DNA from: Frigidibacter mobilis
GTDB taxonomy: Bacteria > Pseudomonadota > Alphaproteobacteria > Rhodobacterales > Rhodobacteraceae
DNA length: 64,000 bases
Reading direction: 5' to 3'
NCBI RefSeq assembly: GCF_001620265.1
Contig: NZ_CP012661.1
Span: forward strand, 1,984,001 to 2,048,000
In this document: positions 1-9,288 of the stretch, in pieces
Numbering within the stretch: position 1 is the stretch's first letter
Layout of the letters: each line of letters begins with the position of its first letter
Translations under genes and position numbers: made by a program
The notes under the pieces: model-generated
What the model was told of the DNA's origin: nothing
Database searches by the model: none
The model's input: the letters and a program-made list of their open reading frames with translations, nothing else

Positions 1-1
1 G

Positions 2-406
2 GCGGTGATGCGCGAATACGCCGAGAATGACAGCCTCGAAGTGCGCGTCGTCAAGCAGGCGGCCGTGATGGCCGCCCCGGCGCCGGTCTATGCCGCAGCG
101 CCCGCCGCCCCGGCCGCGCTGGCGGCCCCTGCTGCTGCTGCTGCGGCCCCGGCCGAGGATCCGGCGCGCCATCCCGGCGCCGTCGCCTCGCCGATGGTCG
201 GCACGGTGTATCTGGCGGCCGAACCCGGTGCCACGCCCTTCGTGGCGGTGGGCGACGCGGTCAAGGAAGGCCAGACGCTGCTGATCGTCGAGGCCATGAA
301 GACCATGAACCACATCCCGGCGCCCAAGTCCGGCACCGTGAAGCGCATTCTCGTCGAGGACGGCAGCGCGGTCGAATACGGCGCCCCGCTGATGATCGTC
401 GAGTAA
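2..406 (+). CDS. accB: Acetyl-CoA carboxylase biotin carboxyl carrier protein (5' end missing)
   Basis: The frame is open to the left window edge, so the N-terminus is missing. The visible 134 residues show the usual BCCP layout: a short N-terminal piece, an Ala/Pro-rich linker (about residues 22-60) and a C-terminal biotinyl domain. The biotinylation motif EAMKTMN is present, with the target lysine at bases 299-301. BCCP carries the biotin carboxylated by AccC and hands the carboxyl group to the AccAD transferase in the first step of fatty acid synthesis. accC follows 23 bases later on the same strand, as in most proteobacteria, so the two are surely co-transcribed. Confidence 0.96.
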   Translation, partial: AVMREYAENDSLEVRVVKQAAVMAAPAPVYAAAPAAPAALAAPAAAAAAPAEDPARHPGAVASPMVGTVYLAAEPGATPFVAVGDAVKEGQTLLIVEAMKTMNHIPAPKSGTVKRILVEDGSAVEYGAPLMIVE

Positions 407-429
407 GGCCCCGGAAGGTGAACAAACCG

Positions 430-1776
430 ATGTTCGAGAAGATCCTGATCGCCAACCGGGGCGAAATCGCGCTCCGCGTCATTCGCGCCTGCCGCGAGAT
501 GGGCATCAAGTCGGTGGCGGTACATTCCACCGCCGACAGCGATGCCATGCATGTGCGGATGGCCGATGAATCGGTCTGCATCGGCCCGCCGCCCTCGTCG
601 GAAAGCTACCTCTCGGTGCCCGCCATCGTCTCGGCCTGCGAGATCACCGGCGCCGATGCGATCCATCCCGGCTATGGCTTCCTGTCGGAAAACGCCTCCT
701 TCGTGCAGGTGCTGGAAGATCACGACATCGGCTTCATCGGCCCTACGGCCGAGCATATCCGGGTGATGGGCGACAAGATCACCGCCAAGGACACGATGAA
801 ACGGCTGGGCGTGCCCTGCGTGCCCGGCTCGGATGGCGGCGTCGCCACGGTCGAGGAGGCCAAGCGCGTCTCGGCCGAGATCGGCTATCCGGTCATCATC
901 AAGGCCACCGCCGGCGGCGGCGGACGCGGCATGAAGGTGGCGCGCGATGCCGAGGCGCTGGAAGTCGCCTTCCGCACCGCGCGGGCCGAATCCAAGGCCG
1001 CCTTCGGCAATGACGAGGTCTATATCGAGAAATACCTGCAGCGCCCCCGCCATATCGAGATCCAGGTCTTCGGCGATGGCAAGGGCCGCGCCGTGCACCT
1101 GGGCGAGCGCGACTGTTCGCTGCAGCGCCGCCACCAGAAGGTGTTCGAGGAAGCCCCCGGCCCCGCCATAGACGCCGAGACCCGCGCCCGCATCGGCAAG
1201 GTCTGCGCCGATGCCGTGGCCGCCATCAACTACACCGGCGCCGGGACCATCGAATTCCTCTACGAGGATGGCGAGTTCTACTTCATCGAGATGAACACCC
1301 GCCTGCAGGTGGAACATCCGGTGACAGAGGCGATCTTCGGTGTGGACCTCGTGCGCGAGCAGATCCGCGTCGCCTCGGGCCTGCCGATGTCCTTCGAACA
1401 GAAGGACCTGGTGCTGAACGGCCATGCCATCGAGGTGCGGATCAACGCCGAAAAGCTGCCGAACTTCTCGCCCTGCCCCGGCCGGGTGAACGTGTTCCAC
1501 GCGCCGGGCGGGCTCGGGGTGCGGATGGATTCGGCGCTCTATGCCGGCTATACGATCCCGCCCTATTACGACAGCCTGATCGGCAAGCTGATCGTGCATG
1601 GCCGCGACCGGCCCGAGGCGCTGGCCCGGCTCAAGCGGGCGCTGGCCGAGCTGATCGTGGACGGCGTCGACACCACGGTGCCACTGTTCCATGCGCTGCT
1701 GGAGGAACCCGATATCCTGAAGGGCAATTACTCGATCCATTGGCTGGAACGGTGGCTGGCAGAGACCTTCGCCTGA
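430..1776 (+). CDS. accC: Acetyl-CoA carboxylase, biotin carboxylase subunit
   Basis: This 448-residue ATP-grasp enzyme carboxylates the biotin of AccB using ATP and bicarbonate. The N-terminus [16 protein letters not shown] is the classic start of the family. The glycine-rich ATP loop [10 protein letters not shown] lies near residue 162, and the catalytic stretch [13 protein letters not shown] near residue 288. I chose the ATG at 430 over an in-frame GTG at 418 because it matches the family N-terminus and has a purine-rich GGAAGG about 12 bases upstream. The length is normal and all visible active-site motifs are intact. Confidence 0.97.
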   Translation: MFEKILIANRGEIALRVIRACREMGIKSVAVHSTADSDAMHVRMADESVCIGPPPSSESYLSVPAIVSACEITGADAIHPGYGFLSENASFVQVLEDHDIGFIGPTAEHIRVMGDKITAKDTMKRLGVPCVPGSDGGVATVEEAKRVSAEIGYPVIIKATAGGGGRGMKVARDAEALEVAFRTARAESKAAFGNDEVYIEKYLQRPRHIEIQVFGDGKGRAVHLGERDCSLQRRHQKVFEEAPGPAIDAETRARIGKVCADAVAAINYTGAGTIEFLYEDGEFYFIEMNTRLQVEHPVTEAIFGVDLVREQIRVASGLPMSFEQKDLVLNGHAIEVRINAEKLPNFSPCPGRVNVFHAPGGLGVRMDSALYAGYTIPPYYDSLIGKLIVHGRDRPEALARLKRALAELIVDGVDTTVPLFHALLEEPDILKGNYSIHWLERWLAETFA

Positions 1777-1822
1777 TCGCGGGGCGCATTCGCGCCCTGC
1801 CTTCCCCATCGGGCCCTGCCCG

Positions 1823-2464
1823 ATGACGGCGGCGCCGCTGCGCGAGGTGCCGCCGCTGCTGATGCTGGAGGTCTATGCCGCCGGCGCCTTCCCGATGGCC
1901 GAAAGCCGCGACGATCCGACCTTCGGGCTGATCGAGCCGCGCATCCGCGGGATCCTGCCGCTGGACGGCTTCCACATCTCGCGCTCGCTGGCGCGGCGGA
2001 TGCGGCGCGGCAGCTTCACCGCCAGCGCCGATACCGATTTCGCCGAGGTGGTCAGCGCCTGCGCGAACCGCGAGGAAACCTGGATCAACCCGGCGCTGAT
2101 GCGGCTTTACGCGGCACTGCACGCGGCAGGTCATGCCCATTGCATCGGCGTGCGGCAGGAGGGCGCGCTGGTCGGCGGCGTCTTCGGGGTGGCGGTCGGC
2201 GCGGCCTTCTTTGCCGAAAGCATGTTCTCGACCCGCACCGATGCGTCCAAGGCGGCGCTGGTCTGGCTGGTGGACCGGCTGCGGGGGCAAGGCTTCACCC
2301 TGCTCGACACCCAGTTCCTGACCCCGCATCTGGCGAGCCTCGGCGGGATCGAGCTGCCGCGCGTCGCCTTCCGCAAGCTGCTGGACCCGGCCGTGGCGCG
2401 GCGCGAGGTGCAATTCGGGGCCCCGGGGCCGCTGCCGGACGCTGCCAGCCTGGTACCGCGCTAG
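1823..2464 (+). CDS. aat: Leucyl/phenylalanyl-tRNA--protein transferase
   Basis: Aat transfers Leu or Phe from aminoacyl-tRNA to proteins with N-terminal Arg or Lys, marking them for ClpAP in the N-end rule pathway. The 213-residue protein is a usual length. It shows the family signatures FAESMFSTRTDASK (around residue 130), the LLDTQFLTPHLASLGG stretch and the early GILPLDGFHISRSL segment. It follows accC by 46 bases on the same strand, a common alphaproteobacterial order. Its stop lies one base from the stop of the convergent DUF2155 gene, so no terminator fits between them. Confidence 0.95.
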   Translation: MTAAPLREVPPLLMLEVYAAGAFPMAESRDDPTFGLIEPRIRGILPLDGFHISRSLARRMRRGSFTASADTDFAEVVSACANREETWINPALMRLYAALHAAGHAHCIGVRQEGALVGGVFGVAVGAAFFAESMFSTRTDASKAALVWLVDRLRGQGFTLLDTQFLTPHLASLGGIELPRVAFRKLLDPAVARREVQFGAPGPLPDAASLVPR

Positions 2465-2465
2465 C

Positions 2466-2942
2466 TCAGCCCTCGCTGCAGCCCAGGACCCAGACGTCAT
2501 AGCGCGGATGGTCCAGCGCCGACAGCGCCGGGCTTGCCGCCGTCATCCAGCCGTTGAACACCACCTCGCCGCGGTCGCGGATGGTCAGGTGCGCGAAGGC
2601 ATCGGAACTGGGGTCGTTCACCGGATAGCGGCAATCGGTCAGGCTCACCTCCAGGCGGAACACCGGCTGGGTCTGGCCATTGGCCAGCGTCACATCCGTG
2701 GTCTGCCCCGTCACCCGGTCCAGCCCGCGCAGCACAGCGCCGGGGGCAGAGGCTACCGCACCGGCGGTCTCGGAATCGACCGAGCTTTCGGGCTGCAACG
2801 CCTCGGGCGTCACCGGCAGCGCCGGCAGCTCCTCGATGCCGAACTCCTCCAGCGGCAGCGGCTCGCCGTCCTGCTGCGCCGCCAGCGGGGCCGACAGCAG
2901 CAGCGCCGCCAGCAGCGGGGCCGCAAACCGGCTGCGGATCAT
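2466..2942 (-). CDS. DUF2155 secreted protein
   Basis: The 158-residue protein starts with a clear signal peptide (MIRSRFAAPLLAALLLSAPLAAQ) followed by an acidic Pro/Glu-rich linker. Its C-terminal domain, from about residue 70 (VLRGLDRVTGQTTDV) to the end (YDVWVLGCSEG), matches my memory of the DUF2155 family, whose function is unknown. Two conserved-looking cysteines (DCRYPV and LGC near the C-terminus) could form a disulfide in the periplasm. The start overlaps the stop of the upstream mlaD-like gene by an ATGA, so the two are translationally coupled. A role at the envelope is an inference from location and neighbours. Confidence 0.85.
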   Translation of the reverse strand: MIRSRFAAPLLAALLLSAPLAAQQDGEPLPLEEFGIEELPALPVTPEALQPESSVDSETAGAVASAPGAVLRGLDRVTGQTTDVTLANGQTQPVFRLEVSLTDCRYPVNDPSSDAFAHLTIRDRGEVVFNGWMTAASPALSALDHPRYDVWVLGCSEG

Positions 2943-3412
2943 TCCGTGGTCCCCTCGGCCGGCGCCGCATCGCCGCTGCCGCCTGCGAATTTCATCATCA
3001 GCGACACCACGCTGATCGCGCCCTGGGTATCCTCGATCTCGGCCCCGGGCTCGAGGTTGATCGGGCTGCCGCCGGGCAGAAGCTCGATGAACGACCCGCC
3101 CAGAAGCCCTTCGGACGACACCAGGATCGCGCTGTCTTCGGGCAGCAGGATATCCTTGCGCAGCGCCACCGTCGCATCGGCAAAGAACGTCGCCGGGTTC
3201 AGCGCCAGCGAGGTGACGCTGCCGACCTTGACCCCGGCCAGCCGTACGTCGCTGCCGATCTCGATACCCTCGACCGACCGGAAGCTGGCCTTCAGCTCGT
3301 AAGTGCCGGCAGAGGGGCCAAGGCCGGACCCCAGCCCCGCATAGATGGCAAAGCCGAGGGCGGCGGCCAGCACCGCGGCGCCGGTCAGGATTTCTGCGCG
3401 TGCTTCGGACAT
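2939..3412 (-). CDS. mlaD: MlaD family (MCE domain) lipid-transport protein
   Basis: The 157-residue protein has one N-terminal transmembrane anchor (about residues 6-24) and then a single MCE domain, including VRLAGVKVGSVTSLAL and GLLGGSFIELLPGG. MlaD forms a hexameric ring in the inner membrane and works with MlaFEB in retrograde phospholipid transport that maintains outer-membrane asymmetry. The rest of a mla operon is not in this window; here the gene lies between NDUFA12 (4 bases upstream) and DUF2155 (overlapping). The start at 3412 was chosen because it begins directly before the membrane anchor. The family is clear; the symbol is less certain because the partner genes are not adjacent. 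Confidence 0.85.
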   Translation of the reverse strand: MSEARAEILTGAAVLAAALGFAIYAGLGSGLGPSAGTYELKASFRSVEGIEIGSDVRLAGVKVGSVTSLALNPATFFADATVALRKDILLPEDSAILVSSEGLLGGSFIELLPGGSPINLEPGAEIEDTQGAISVVSLMMKFAGGSGDAAPAEGTTE

Positions 3413-3416
3413 GGGA

Positions 3417-3791
3417 TTATTCCGGTTGCCAGGCCTCGTAATCGCGCCGCTCGGCCGGGGCCGCGCGGCGGATCGAGCCGATGGGAGCATAGGCGGCGGC
3501 GGTGCCGGTCAGGTTTTCGACATGCGGCTTTTCCCAGGCCTTGCGCGGCAGCGGCGCATCGACCGGGCTCTCGTCCCAGGTGAAATGCAGCCAGCCATGC
3601 CAGGCGGGAGAGATCCGGCTTGCCTCGGATTCGCCATTGTAGATCACCCAGCGGCGCTTGCCGTCGGCGGTGCGGTAGAAGATGTTGCCCTGATCGTCCT
3701 CGCCCACCTTCACCCCGCGGCGCGCAGTGAAGATCTGGGTGCCAAGCGTCTGGCCGTTCCACCAGGTCAGCAGGCGAAGCAGGAATTTCAT
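3417..3791 (-). CDS. NADH:ubiquinone oxidoreductase accessory subunit NDUFA12
   Basis: The 124-residue product belongs to the NDUFA12/B17.2 family, an accessory subunit of respiratory complex I found in mitochondria and many alphaproteobacteria. Characteristic stretches are [16 protein letters not shown] at the N-terminus, [15 protein letters not shown] in the middle and [15 protein letters not shown]. The C-terminal half is rich in Pro, Arg and Trp, as usual. A far-upstream in-frame start at 4055 would add 88 unrelated residues running through an intergenic repeat; the ATG at 3791 gives the normal family length. It heads a tight group with mlaD and DUF2155, but no other complex I genes are present. 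Confidence 0.93.
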   Translation of the reverse strand: MKFLLRLLTWWNGQTLGTQIFTARRGVKVGEDDQGNIFYRTADGKRRWVIYNGESEASRISPAWHGWLHFTWDESPVDAPLPRKAWEKPHVENLTGTAAAYAPIGSIRRAAPAERRDYEAWQPE

Positions 3792-4107
3792 CGGGGACTC
3801 TCCGCAAGAGGGGGCCACAAACAGGCTGGTTCCCTTATACAAGAGCGCGGGCCGAGGTCCAGAGCCTAGGAGCCGGCGCGCGGGTCGCCGCCGCCAGCCC
3901 CTCACGAAAGAGGCGGGGGGCCTTCTGCCCCCCTCCCCCCCCCGAGGATATTTGAGCCAAAACGAAGATGAAGAAACCCCGCCCTCATTCGTTCTGGTGG
4001 AAATATCCCGGGGGTCCGGGGGCAGCGCCCCCGGCGCCGGCCCGGGGCGCCACATAAAAAAGGCGGCCCCCTGCGGGACCGCCCTTTCAACACCTTCGAG
4101 ACGCCGA
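3792..4107. other. Gene-free stretch with two inverted GAGGATATTT-type repeats
   Basis: This 316-base gap separates clpX from the NDUFA12 gene. It holds a plus-oriented repeat copy (about 3915-3954: a GC hairpin, a run of nine Cs, then GAGGATATTTG) and a minus-oriented copy (about 4001-4032: AAATATCCCGGGGG plus a hairpin). The clpX terminator follows. The remaining sequence (3792-3910) probably holds the promoter of the NDUFA12-mlaD group, but I see no convincing -35/-10 pair. Confidence 0.6.
4056..4083 (-). terminator. Rho-independent terminator of clpX
   Basis: Read on the minus strand, a hairpin with arms GGCGG..CCC and GGG..CCGCC (one internal mismatch) ends in a run of six Ts, placed 24 bases after the clpX stop codon. 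This is a standard intrinsic terminator. Confidence 0.8.
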
Positions 4108-5382
<1,275 letters not shown>

Positions 5383-5536
5383 CGGTATCCTCTGCGGCCT
5401 GCCTGTATGCCCTGTGCTGGGGTCTGGCGCCGGCGGTTCCGGGCTGCCCTTTTCCAGAAAGTCTAGGACAGGCCCACGTTCATCACAATGTCAAAATTCC
5501 CGCCGCCCCGAAGCTGCCCGGGCGCGGCGGAAACGC

Positions 5537-6166
5537 TCACTTGGTCTCTTCGGCCTTGCCGCGATCGGCGAGGATATCGTCGATCAGGCCCCATTCCTTG
5601 GCGTCTTCGGCCGACATGAAGTTGTCACGCTCTAGCGCCGCCTCGACCGTGGCGAGGTCCTGCCCGGTATGCTTCACATAGATTTCATTCAGCCGGCGCT
5701 TCAGCTTCTCGGTCTCGCGGGCGTGGATCATGATATCCGTCGCCTGGCCCTGATAGCCGCCCGAGGGCTGGTGCACCATCACCCGGCTGTTGGGCAGGCT
5801 GAAGCGCATCCCCTTTTCGCCGGCAGTCAGCAGGAGCGAGCCCATCGAGGCCGCCTGCCCGATCACCAGCGTGGAAACCTTGGGCTTGATGTACTGCATC
5901 GTGTCATAGATCGACAGGCCGCTCGTCACCACGCCGCCCGGGCTGTTGATGTACATGCTGATTTCCTTGGACGGATTCTCCGCCTCGAGGAACAGCAGCT
6001 GCGCGCAGATCAGGGTCGACATGCCGTCATGCACCGGGCCCGACAGGAAGATGATCCGCTCCTTCAGCAGGCGCGAGTAGATGTCATAGGCCCGCTCGCC
6101 CCGGCTGGTCTGTTCGACCACCATCGGCACGAGGGTGTTCATGTAAAGATCGATCGGGTCTTTCAT
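5537..6166 (-). CDS. clpP: ATP-dependent Clp protease proteolytic subunit ClpP
   Basis: This 209-residue serine peptidase forms the tetradecameric chamber used by ClpX and ClpA. The catalytic triad is visible: Ser107 in GQAASMGS, His132 in VHQPSGG and Asp181 in ERDNFM, each shifted by the same offset from the E. coli residues. The glycine-rich INSPGG strand is present near residue 73. It begins the clpP-clpX pair on the minus strand. The upstream gap to the DUF1194 gene is only 62 bases, so read-through from that gene is possible. Confidence 0.98.
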   Translation of the reverse strand: MKDPIDLYMNTLVPMVVEQTSRGERAYDIYSRLLKERIIFLSGPVHDGMSTLICAQLLFLEAENPSKEISMYINSPGGVVTSGLSIYDTMQYIKPKVSTLVIGQAASMGSLLLTAGEKGMRFSLPNSRVMVHQPSGGYQGQATDIMIHARETEKLKRRLNEIYVKHTGQDLATVEAALERDNFMSAEDAKEWGLIDDILADRGKAEETK

Positions 6167-6228
6167 CGCGCTCGCCTGCCTCTTGCTTCCCTCGCGGGGA
6201 CCATACCCACTTGTTCCTTGCCGGAGTC

Positions 6229-6996
6229 TTAGTTGTCCGGGCGGGGGGCTGCAAGGGGCGCGCCTGCGAAGGGTTGGCGCGCGGCCACCACCGGCAGCCC
6301 GTGCAGGCCCGAGATTTCGAGGATCAGCTTGCGTTTCACCGCGGCGGCAAAGGCCGGCGCCAACTCTGCCGTCACCACGAAGGCCCCCGGCCCGCCGATG
6401 ATCCGGTCGCGGAACCCGGCCTCGATATCGCCGCCCCCGTCGCCCCAGCCCGCGCTGCAGCCGCGGCAGGCGATGGCCAGCCCGTTGATGGTGATCCCCG
6501 CCGCCAGCACCTCGGCCCGCGCCTCATCGGTCGAGGGGCCGTTGAAATTGCCGGTGCTGTCGGCGGAAAAGTCGATGATCCGCCGCCAGCCCCGGATGTC
6601 ATTCTCCTCGATCAGCGCCTTGCCGAACAGCAGCGCGGCCCCGATGGCGTTGCGCCCGAAGGCGATGCGCGGCGGCTCCATCAGGGCCGCAGCAAAGCCC
6701 GCGGCCTCGGACTCGCCGGCGATCACCGTCCAGGGCACCACCACCTCCTGGCTGTCGAACTGGCCCCATTCGACATAGGTCACCGCGATGCTGCCATAGG
6801 CGGTGCCGGCAATCGCCGCCAGCACCTCGGGATCGGTCAGCGCCTGCGCATAGCCCTGGCGCTGGAACAGGATCTCCTCGTTGCTGATCGAGCCGGAGGC
6901 ATCGGCCATCAGCACCAGCTCCAGATCGACCTCCTGCGCCGCGGCGGGCAGCGCGGCAAGGCTGGCGACAAGCGCAAGCAAGGGGGCAAGACGCAT
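6229..6996 (-). CDS. DUF1194 secreted protein with a VWA-like metal-binding motif
   Basis: A 255-residue protein with a signal peptide (about residues 1-20, ending PAAAQ) and a von Willebrand A-like fold. The first strand carries a MIDAS-type DASGS motif ([15 protein letters not shown], about residues 28-42), which in VWA domains binds a divalent cation and mediates protein contacts. I recognise the DUF1194 family; its function is not established. Three cysteines ([11 protein letters not shown]) could form a disulfide outside the cytoplasm. It is on the minus strand between purS and clpP with no obvious functional link to either. The annotation is firm for the family and open for the function. 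Confidence 0.85.
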   Translation of the reverse strand: MRLAPLLALVASLAALPAAAQEVDLELVLMADASGSISNEEILFQRQGYAQALTDPEVLAAIAGTAYGSIAVTYVEWGQFDSQEVVVPWTVIAGESEAAGFAAALMEPPRIAFGRNAIGAALLFGKALIEENDIRGWRRIIDFSADSTGNFNGPSTDEARAEVLAAGITINGLAIACRGCSAGWGDGGGDIEAGFRDRIIGGPGAFVVTAELAPAFAAAVKRKLILEISGLHGLPVVAARQPFAGAPLAAPRPDN

Positions 6997-7103
6997 CGGC
7001 GATCCTCCGGCAAGGGCCTGGGGATCGAGTTAGGGCCGATGGCAGCGGGGTAAAGGCCAAGCGGGGCGCTTCCAGGCGCCGGCGCAAGGCTGGATCATGA
7101 ATT

Positions 7104-7142
7104 TACATGAAGAACAGCGCATTACGGCCCGTTCTTCATGTA
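7104..7142. repeat. Perfect 12-bp inverted repeat downstream of purS
   Basis: TACATGAAGAAC (7104-7115) is repeated as its exact reverse complement at 7131-7142, around a 15-base spacer. It starts 12 bases after the purS stop and lies 108 bases upstream of the DUF1194 start. It could be the pur terminator hairpin, though no clear T run follows on the minus strand, or an operator. The arms are AT-rich compared with their surroundings. Confidence 0.75.
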
Positions 7143-7153
7143 TCACATTAACT

Positions 7154-7393
7154 TCAGGCAATCTCGATGGTGTATTTCTCGATCACCGTATTCGCCAGCA
7201 GCTTCTCGCACATCGCCTTGACCTCGGCTTCCGCCGCGGCCTTGTCGGTTGCCGCCAGCTCCAGCTCGATCACCTTGCCCTGCCGGACAGCCTGGACCCC
7301 TTCGAACCCCAGCGAGCCAAGCGCATGTCGCACCGCCTCGCCCTGCGGGTCCAGAACCCCGTCCTTCAGCATCACATGCACGCGCGCTTTCAT
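7154..7393 (-). CDS. purS: Phosphoribosylformylglycinamidine synthase subunit PurS
   Basis: PurS is the small subunit of the three-part FGAM synthase (PurLQS) that catalyses the fourth step of purine synthesis. The 79-residue protein begins MKARVHVMLKDGVLDPQGEA, the typical PurS start, and has VIELELAATDKAAAEAEV in the second half. The start at 7393 is chosen over an in-frame upstream codon because it gives the family N-terminus. It is the third gene of a minus-strand run purC - RraB-like gene - purS, with 16 bases before it. purQ and purL, often next in related genomes, are not here. Confidence 0.94.
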   Translation of the reverse strand: MKARVHVMLKDGVLDPQGEAVRHALGSLGFEGVQAVRQGKVIELELAATDKAAAEAEVKAMCEKLLANTVIEKYTIEIA

Positions 7394-7409
7394 CAGCCAG
7401 CCTTCCTTG

Positions 7410-7760
7410 TCATTCCGCCGGCAAGACGGCGCAGTCCCAGCCGTCATATTGCCAGCCCAGTTGGTCCATCGTCTCGATCAGCCCCGCCACCTCGGCGTCG
7501 AATGCGGCCGAAGCCACCTCACGCTCATGCTCGAGGATCAGCCCGTCGCCCGCCGCGGTAAAGCGCGCGGAAAACCCGTAGCCCGCCACCGCCGCCTTCA
7601 GCGCGCCGTCGCTGGCAGCCTCGCCGGCAAGGTCGGGGAAGACGTAATGCGACACCTGCCGCACCCGCCGCCCGTCATCGCCCTGCCCGGCCAGCGCCTC
7701 CCGGATCATGCCGTTGCGCGCCGCCTGCCCGCGCTGGCGCGCTGCAAGGTCCCCTGCCAT
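7410..7760 (-). CDS. RraB-like (ribonuclease E inhibitor family) protein
   Basis: The 116-residue product shows the RraB-type pattern: a central RRVRQVSHYVFPD strand, an acidic Ala-rich middle and the C-terminal signature LGWQYDGWDCAVLP, which parallels the EYDGWGT end of E. coli RraB. RraB binds RNase E and changes which transcripts it cleaves; whether this homologue does so is not known. It starts 2 bases after the purC stop and ends 16 bases before purS, so it is embedded in the purine operon. The ATG at 7760 is the first start after purC. Identity rests on remembered family features, not on a search. Confidence 0.75.
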   Translation of the reverse strand: MAGDLAARQRGQAARNGMIREALAGQGDDGRRVRQVSHYVFPDLAGEAASDGALKAAVAGYGFSARFTAAGDGLILEHEREVASAAFDAEVAGLIETMDQLGWQYDGWDCAVLPAE

Positions 7761-7762
7761 CG

Positions 7763-8527
7763 TCAGTTGATGAGCGTCGGCTTGGTCATCGCGGTCGCGT
7801 TGCCCGGCAGCACGCCAAGCCGGCGCGCGACTTCGGAATAGGCGTCGGTCAGGCTGCCCAGGTCGCGGCGGAACACGTCCTTGTCCAGCTTCTGCCCGGT
7901 CTTCACATCCCACAGCCGGCAACTGTCGGGCGAGATTTCGTCGGCGACGATCAGCCGCATGAAATCACCATCCCAGACCCGGCCAAGCTCGATCTTGAAG
8001 TCGATCAGCTTGATGCCGACGCCGTAGAACACGCCCGACAGGAAATCGTTCACCCGCAGCGCCAGCGCCACGATGTCATCGAGATCCTGCTGGTTGGCCC
8101 AGCCGAAGGCGACGATGTATTCCTCGGAAACCATCGGATCGCCAAGCTCGTCATTCTTGTAGCTGTATTCGACGATCGGCCGCGGCAGCGCCGTACCCTC
8201 TTCCAGCCCCAGCCGCTTGGAGATCGACCCGGCGGCGAAGTTGCGCACGATCACTTCCAGCGGCACGATTTCCACCTGGCGGATCAGCTGCTCGCGCATG
8301 TTCACGCGGCGGATGAAATGGTTGGGCACGCCGATATTGGTCAGCCCGGTCATGAAGAACTCCGACAGGCGGTTGTTCAGCACGCCCTTGCCCTCGATCG
8401 TCGCCTTCTTCTGGGCGTTGAAGGCGGTCGCATCATCCTTGAAATACTGGATCAGCGTTCCCGGCTCGGGGCCTTCGTACAGGATCTTGGCCTTGCCTTC
8501 GTAGATCTTCTTGCGACGCGGTGCCAT
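7763..8527 (-). CDS. purC: Phosphoribosylaminoimidazole-succinocarboxamide synthase (SAICAR synthetase)
   Basis: PurC joins aspartate to CAIR using ATP in purine synthesis. The 254-residue protein has the family start [16 protein letters not shown], the [20 protein letters not shown] core segment (about residues 92-111), and the stretches [10 protein letters not shown] and [13 protein letters not shown] near residues 175-206. Length and motifs are normal for the short bacterial form. It is the first gene of the minus-strand purC - RraB-like - purS run. The 260-base gap to the divergent ATPase inhibitor gene must hold both promoters. Confidence 0.97.
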   Translation of the reverse strand: MAPRRKKIYEGKAKILYEGPEPGTLIQYFKDDATAFNAQKKATIEGKGVLNNRLSEFFMTGLTNIGVPNHFIRRVNMREQLIRQVEIVPLEVIVRNFAAGSISKRLGLEEGTALPRPIVEYSYKNDELGDPMVSEEYIVAFGWANQQDLDDIVALALRVNDFLSGVFYGVGIKLIDFKIELGRVWDGDFMRLIVADEISPDSCRLWDVKTGQKLDKDVFRRDLGSLTDAYSEVARRLGVLPGNATAMTKPTLIN

Positions 8528-8787
8528 ATGCGCTTCCTTTGGTCAGCAGTCGAGGGCGGCGCGGACGGGCCGCGCCCCGGCTGGCAGGGGCCACCGGGGT
8601 TGTTTCGGCCCCTATTAGGACAAGGCCGCCCCCACTGCAAGATGGACCGCATCCTCGGGCCGGCGCAATCCGCGCAATCCGCGCAGGCAGGGCGTCTGAC
8701 AGCGCTACCGGCGCGATCCAGGGGTTGCAGCGCGGGCCTCGCGCGGGCATATGAAGGCAACGGATCTTGCAGCAGGATGGGCGAGCC

Positions 8788-9102
8788 ATGACCACGTTCG
8801 ACGACCGGGAAAATGCGTTCGAAAACAAGTTCGCGCATGACGCCGAGCTTCAGTTCAAGGCCGAGGCGCGGCGCAACAAGCTGGCGGGCCTCTGGGCGGC
8901 CGGGCTTCTGGGGAAATCGGATGCCGAGGCTGCGGCCTATGCCTCCGAGGTGGTGATGGCCGATTTCGAGGAAGCGGGCGACGCCGATGTGGTGCGCAAG
9001 CTGGCCGCCGACCTGGGTAGCCTCGCCGATGAGGCCACGATCCGCGCCAAGCTGGCGGAATGTATGGCCGAGGCCAAGCACCAGCTGATGACCGAGATCT
9101 GA
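8788..9102 (+). CDS. F1-ATPase inhibitor subunit zeta (DUF1476)
   Basis: The 104-residue protein belongs to DUF1476, shown in Paracoccus denitrificans to be the zeta subunit that blocks ATP hydrolysis by the F1Fo-ATP synthase. The N-terminus MTTFDDRENAFENKFAHDAE is the inhibitory region, followed by a four-helix bundle (RRNKLAGLWAAGLLG, EEAGDADVVRKLAADL, EATIRAKLAECMAEA). The start at 8788 fits the family; seven extra upstream codons in frame are not needed. It is a single-gene unit: promoter in the 8528-8787 gap, strong hairpin terminator at 9147-9179. Confidence 0.92.
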   Translation: MTTFDDRENAFENKFAHDAELQFKAEARRNKLAGLWAAGLLGKSDAEAAAYASEVVMADFEEAGDADVVRKLAADLGSLADEATIRAKLAECMAEAKHQLMTEI

Positions 9103-9146
9103 CCGGCCGGGCCGGCCGGCCCCTTTAGCCCATGTGATTGCCTTGC

Positions 9147-9179
9147 AAGGCCGCGCGGACCCGCCTCCGCGCGGCCTTT
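9147..9179 (+). terminator. Terminator after the ATPase inhibitor gene
   Basis: A perfect 13-bp stem (AAGGCCGCGCGGA / TCCGCGCGGCCTT) with a six-base loop is followed by TTGCGTTT, 44 bases after the stop codon. The stem is strong and the T tract is weak. Confidence 0.7.
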
Positions 9180-9288
9180 GCGTTTGCGGCCCCCCCGGCC
9201 CCGGCCGCGTTAAGGCGCCGTGAACCCCTGGCCGGTATTGCTGCCGCCAGGGCGTGGGGCTCGGGGTTCAAGGGCGGGGAAGACGGCA

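Noticed and set aside
88..1809. A 573-codon minus-strand open frame opposite accB/accC
   Set aside because: It mirrors real genes in high-GC sequence, its product is His/Gly/Arg-rich without family features, and accC is certain on the other strand.
3417..4055. A 212-residue form of the NDUFA12 protein
   Set aside because: The extra 88 residues run through intergenic repeats and have no family match; ATG 3791 gives the normal size.
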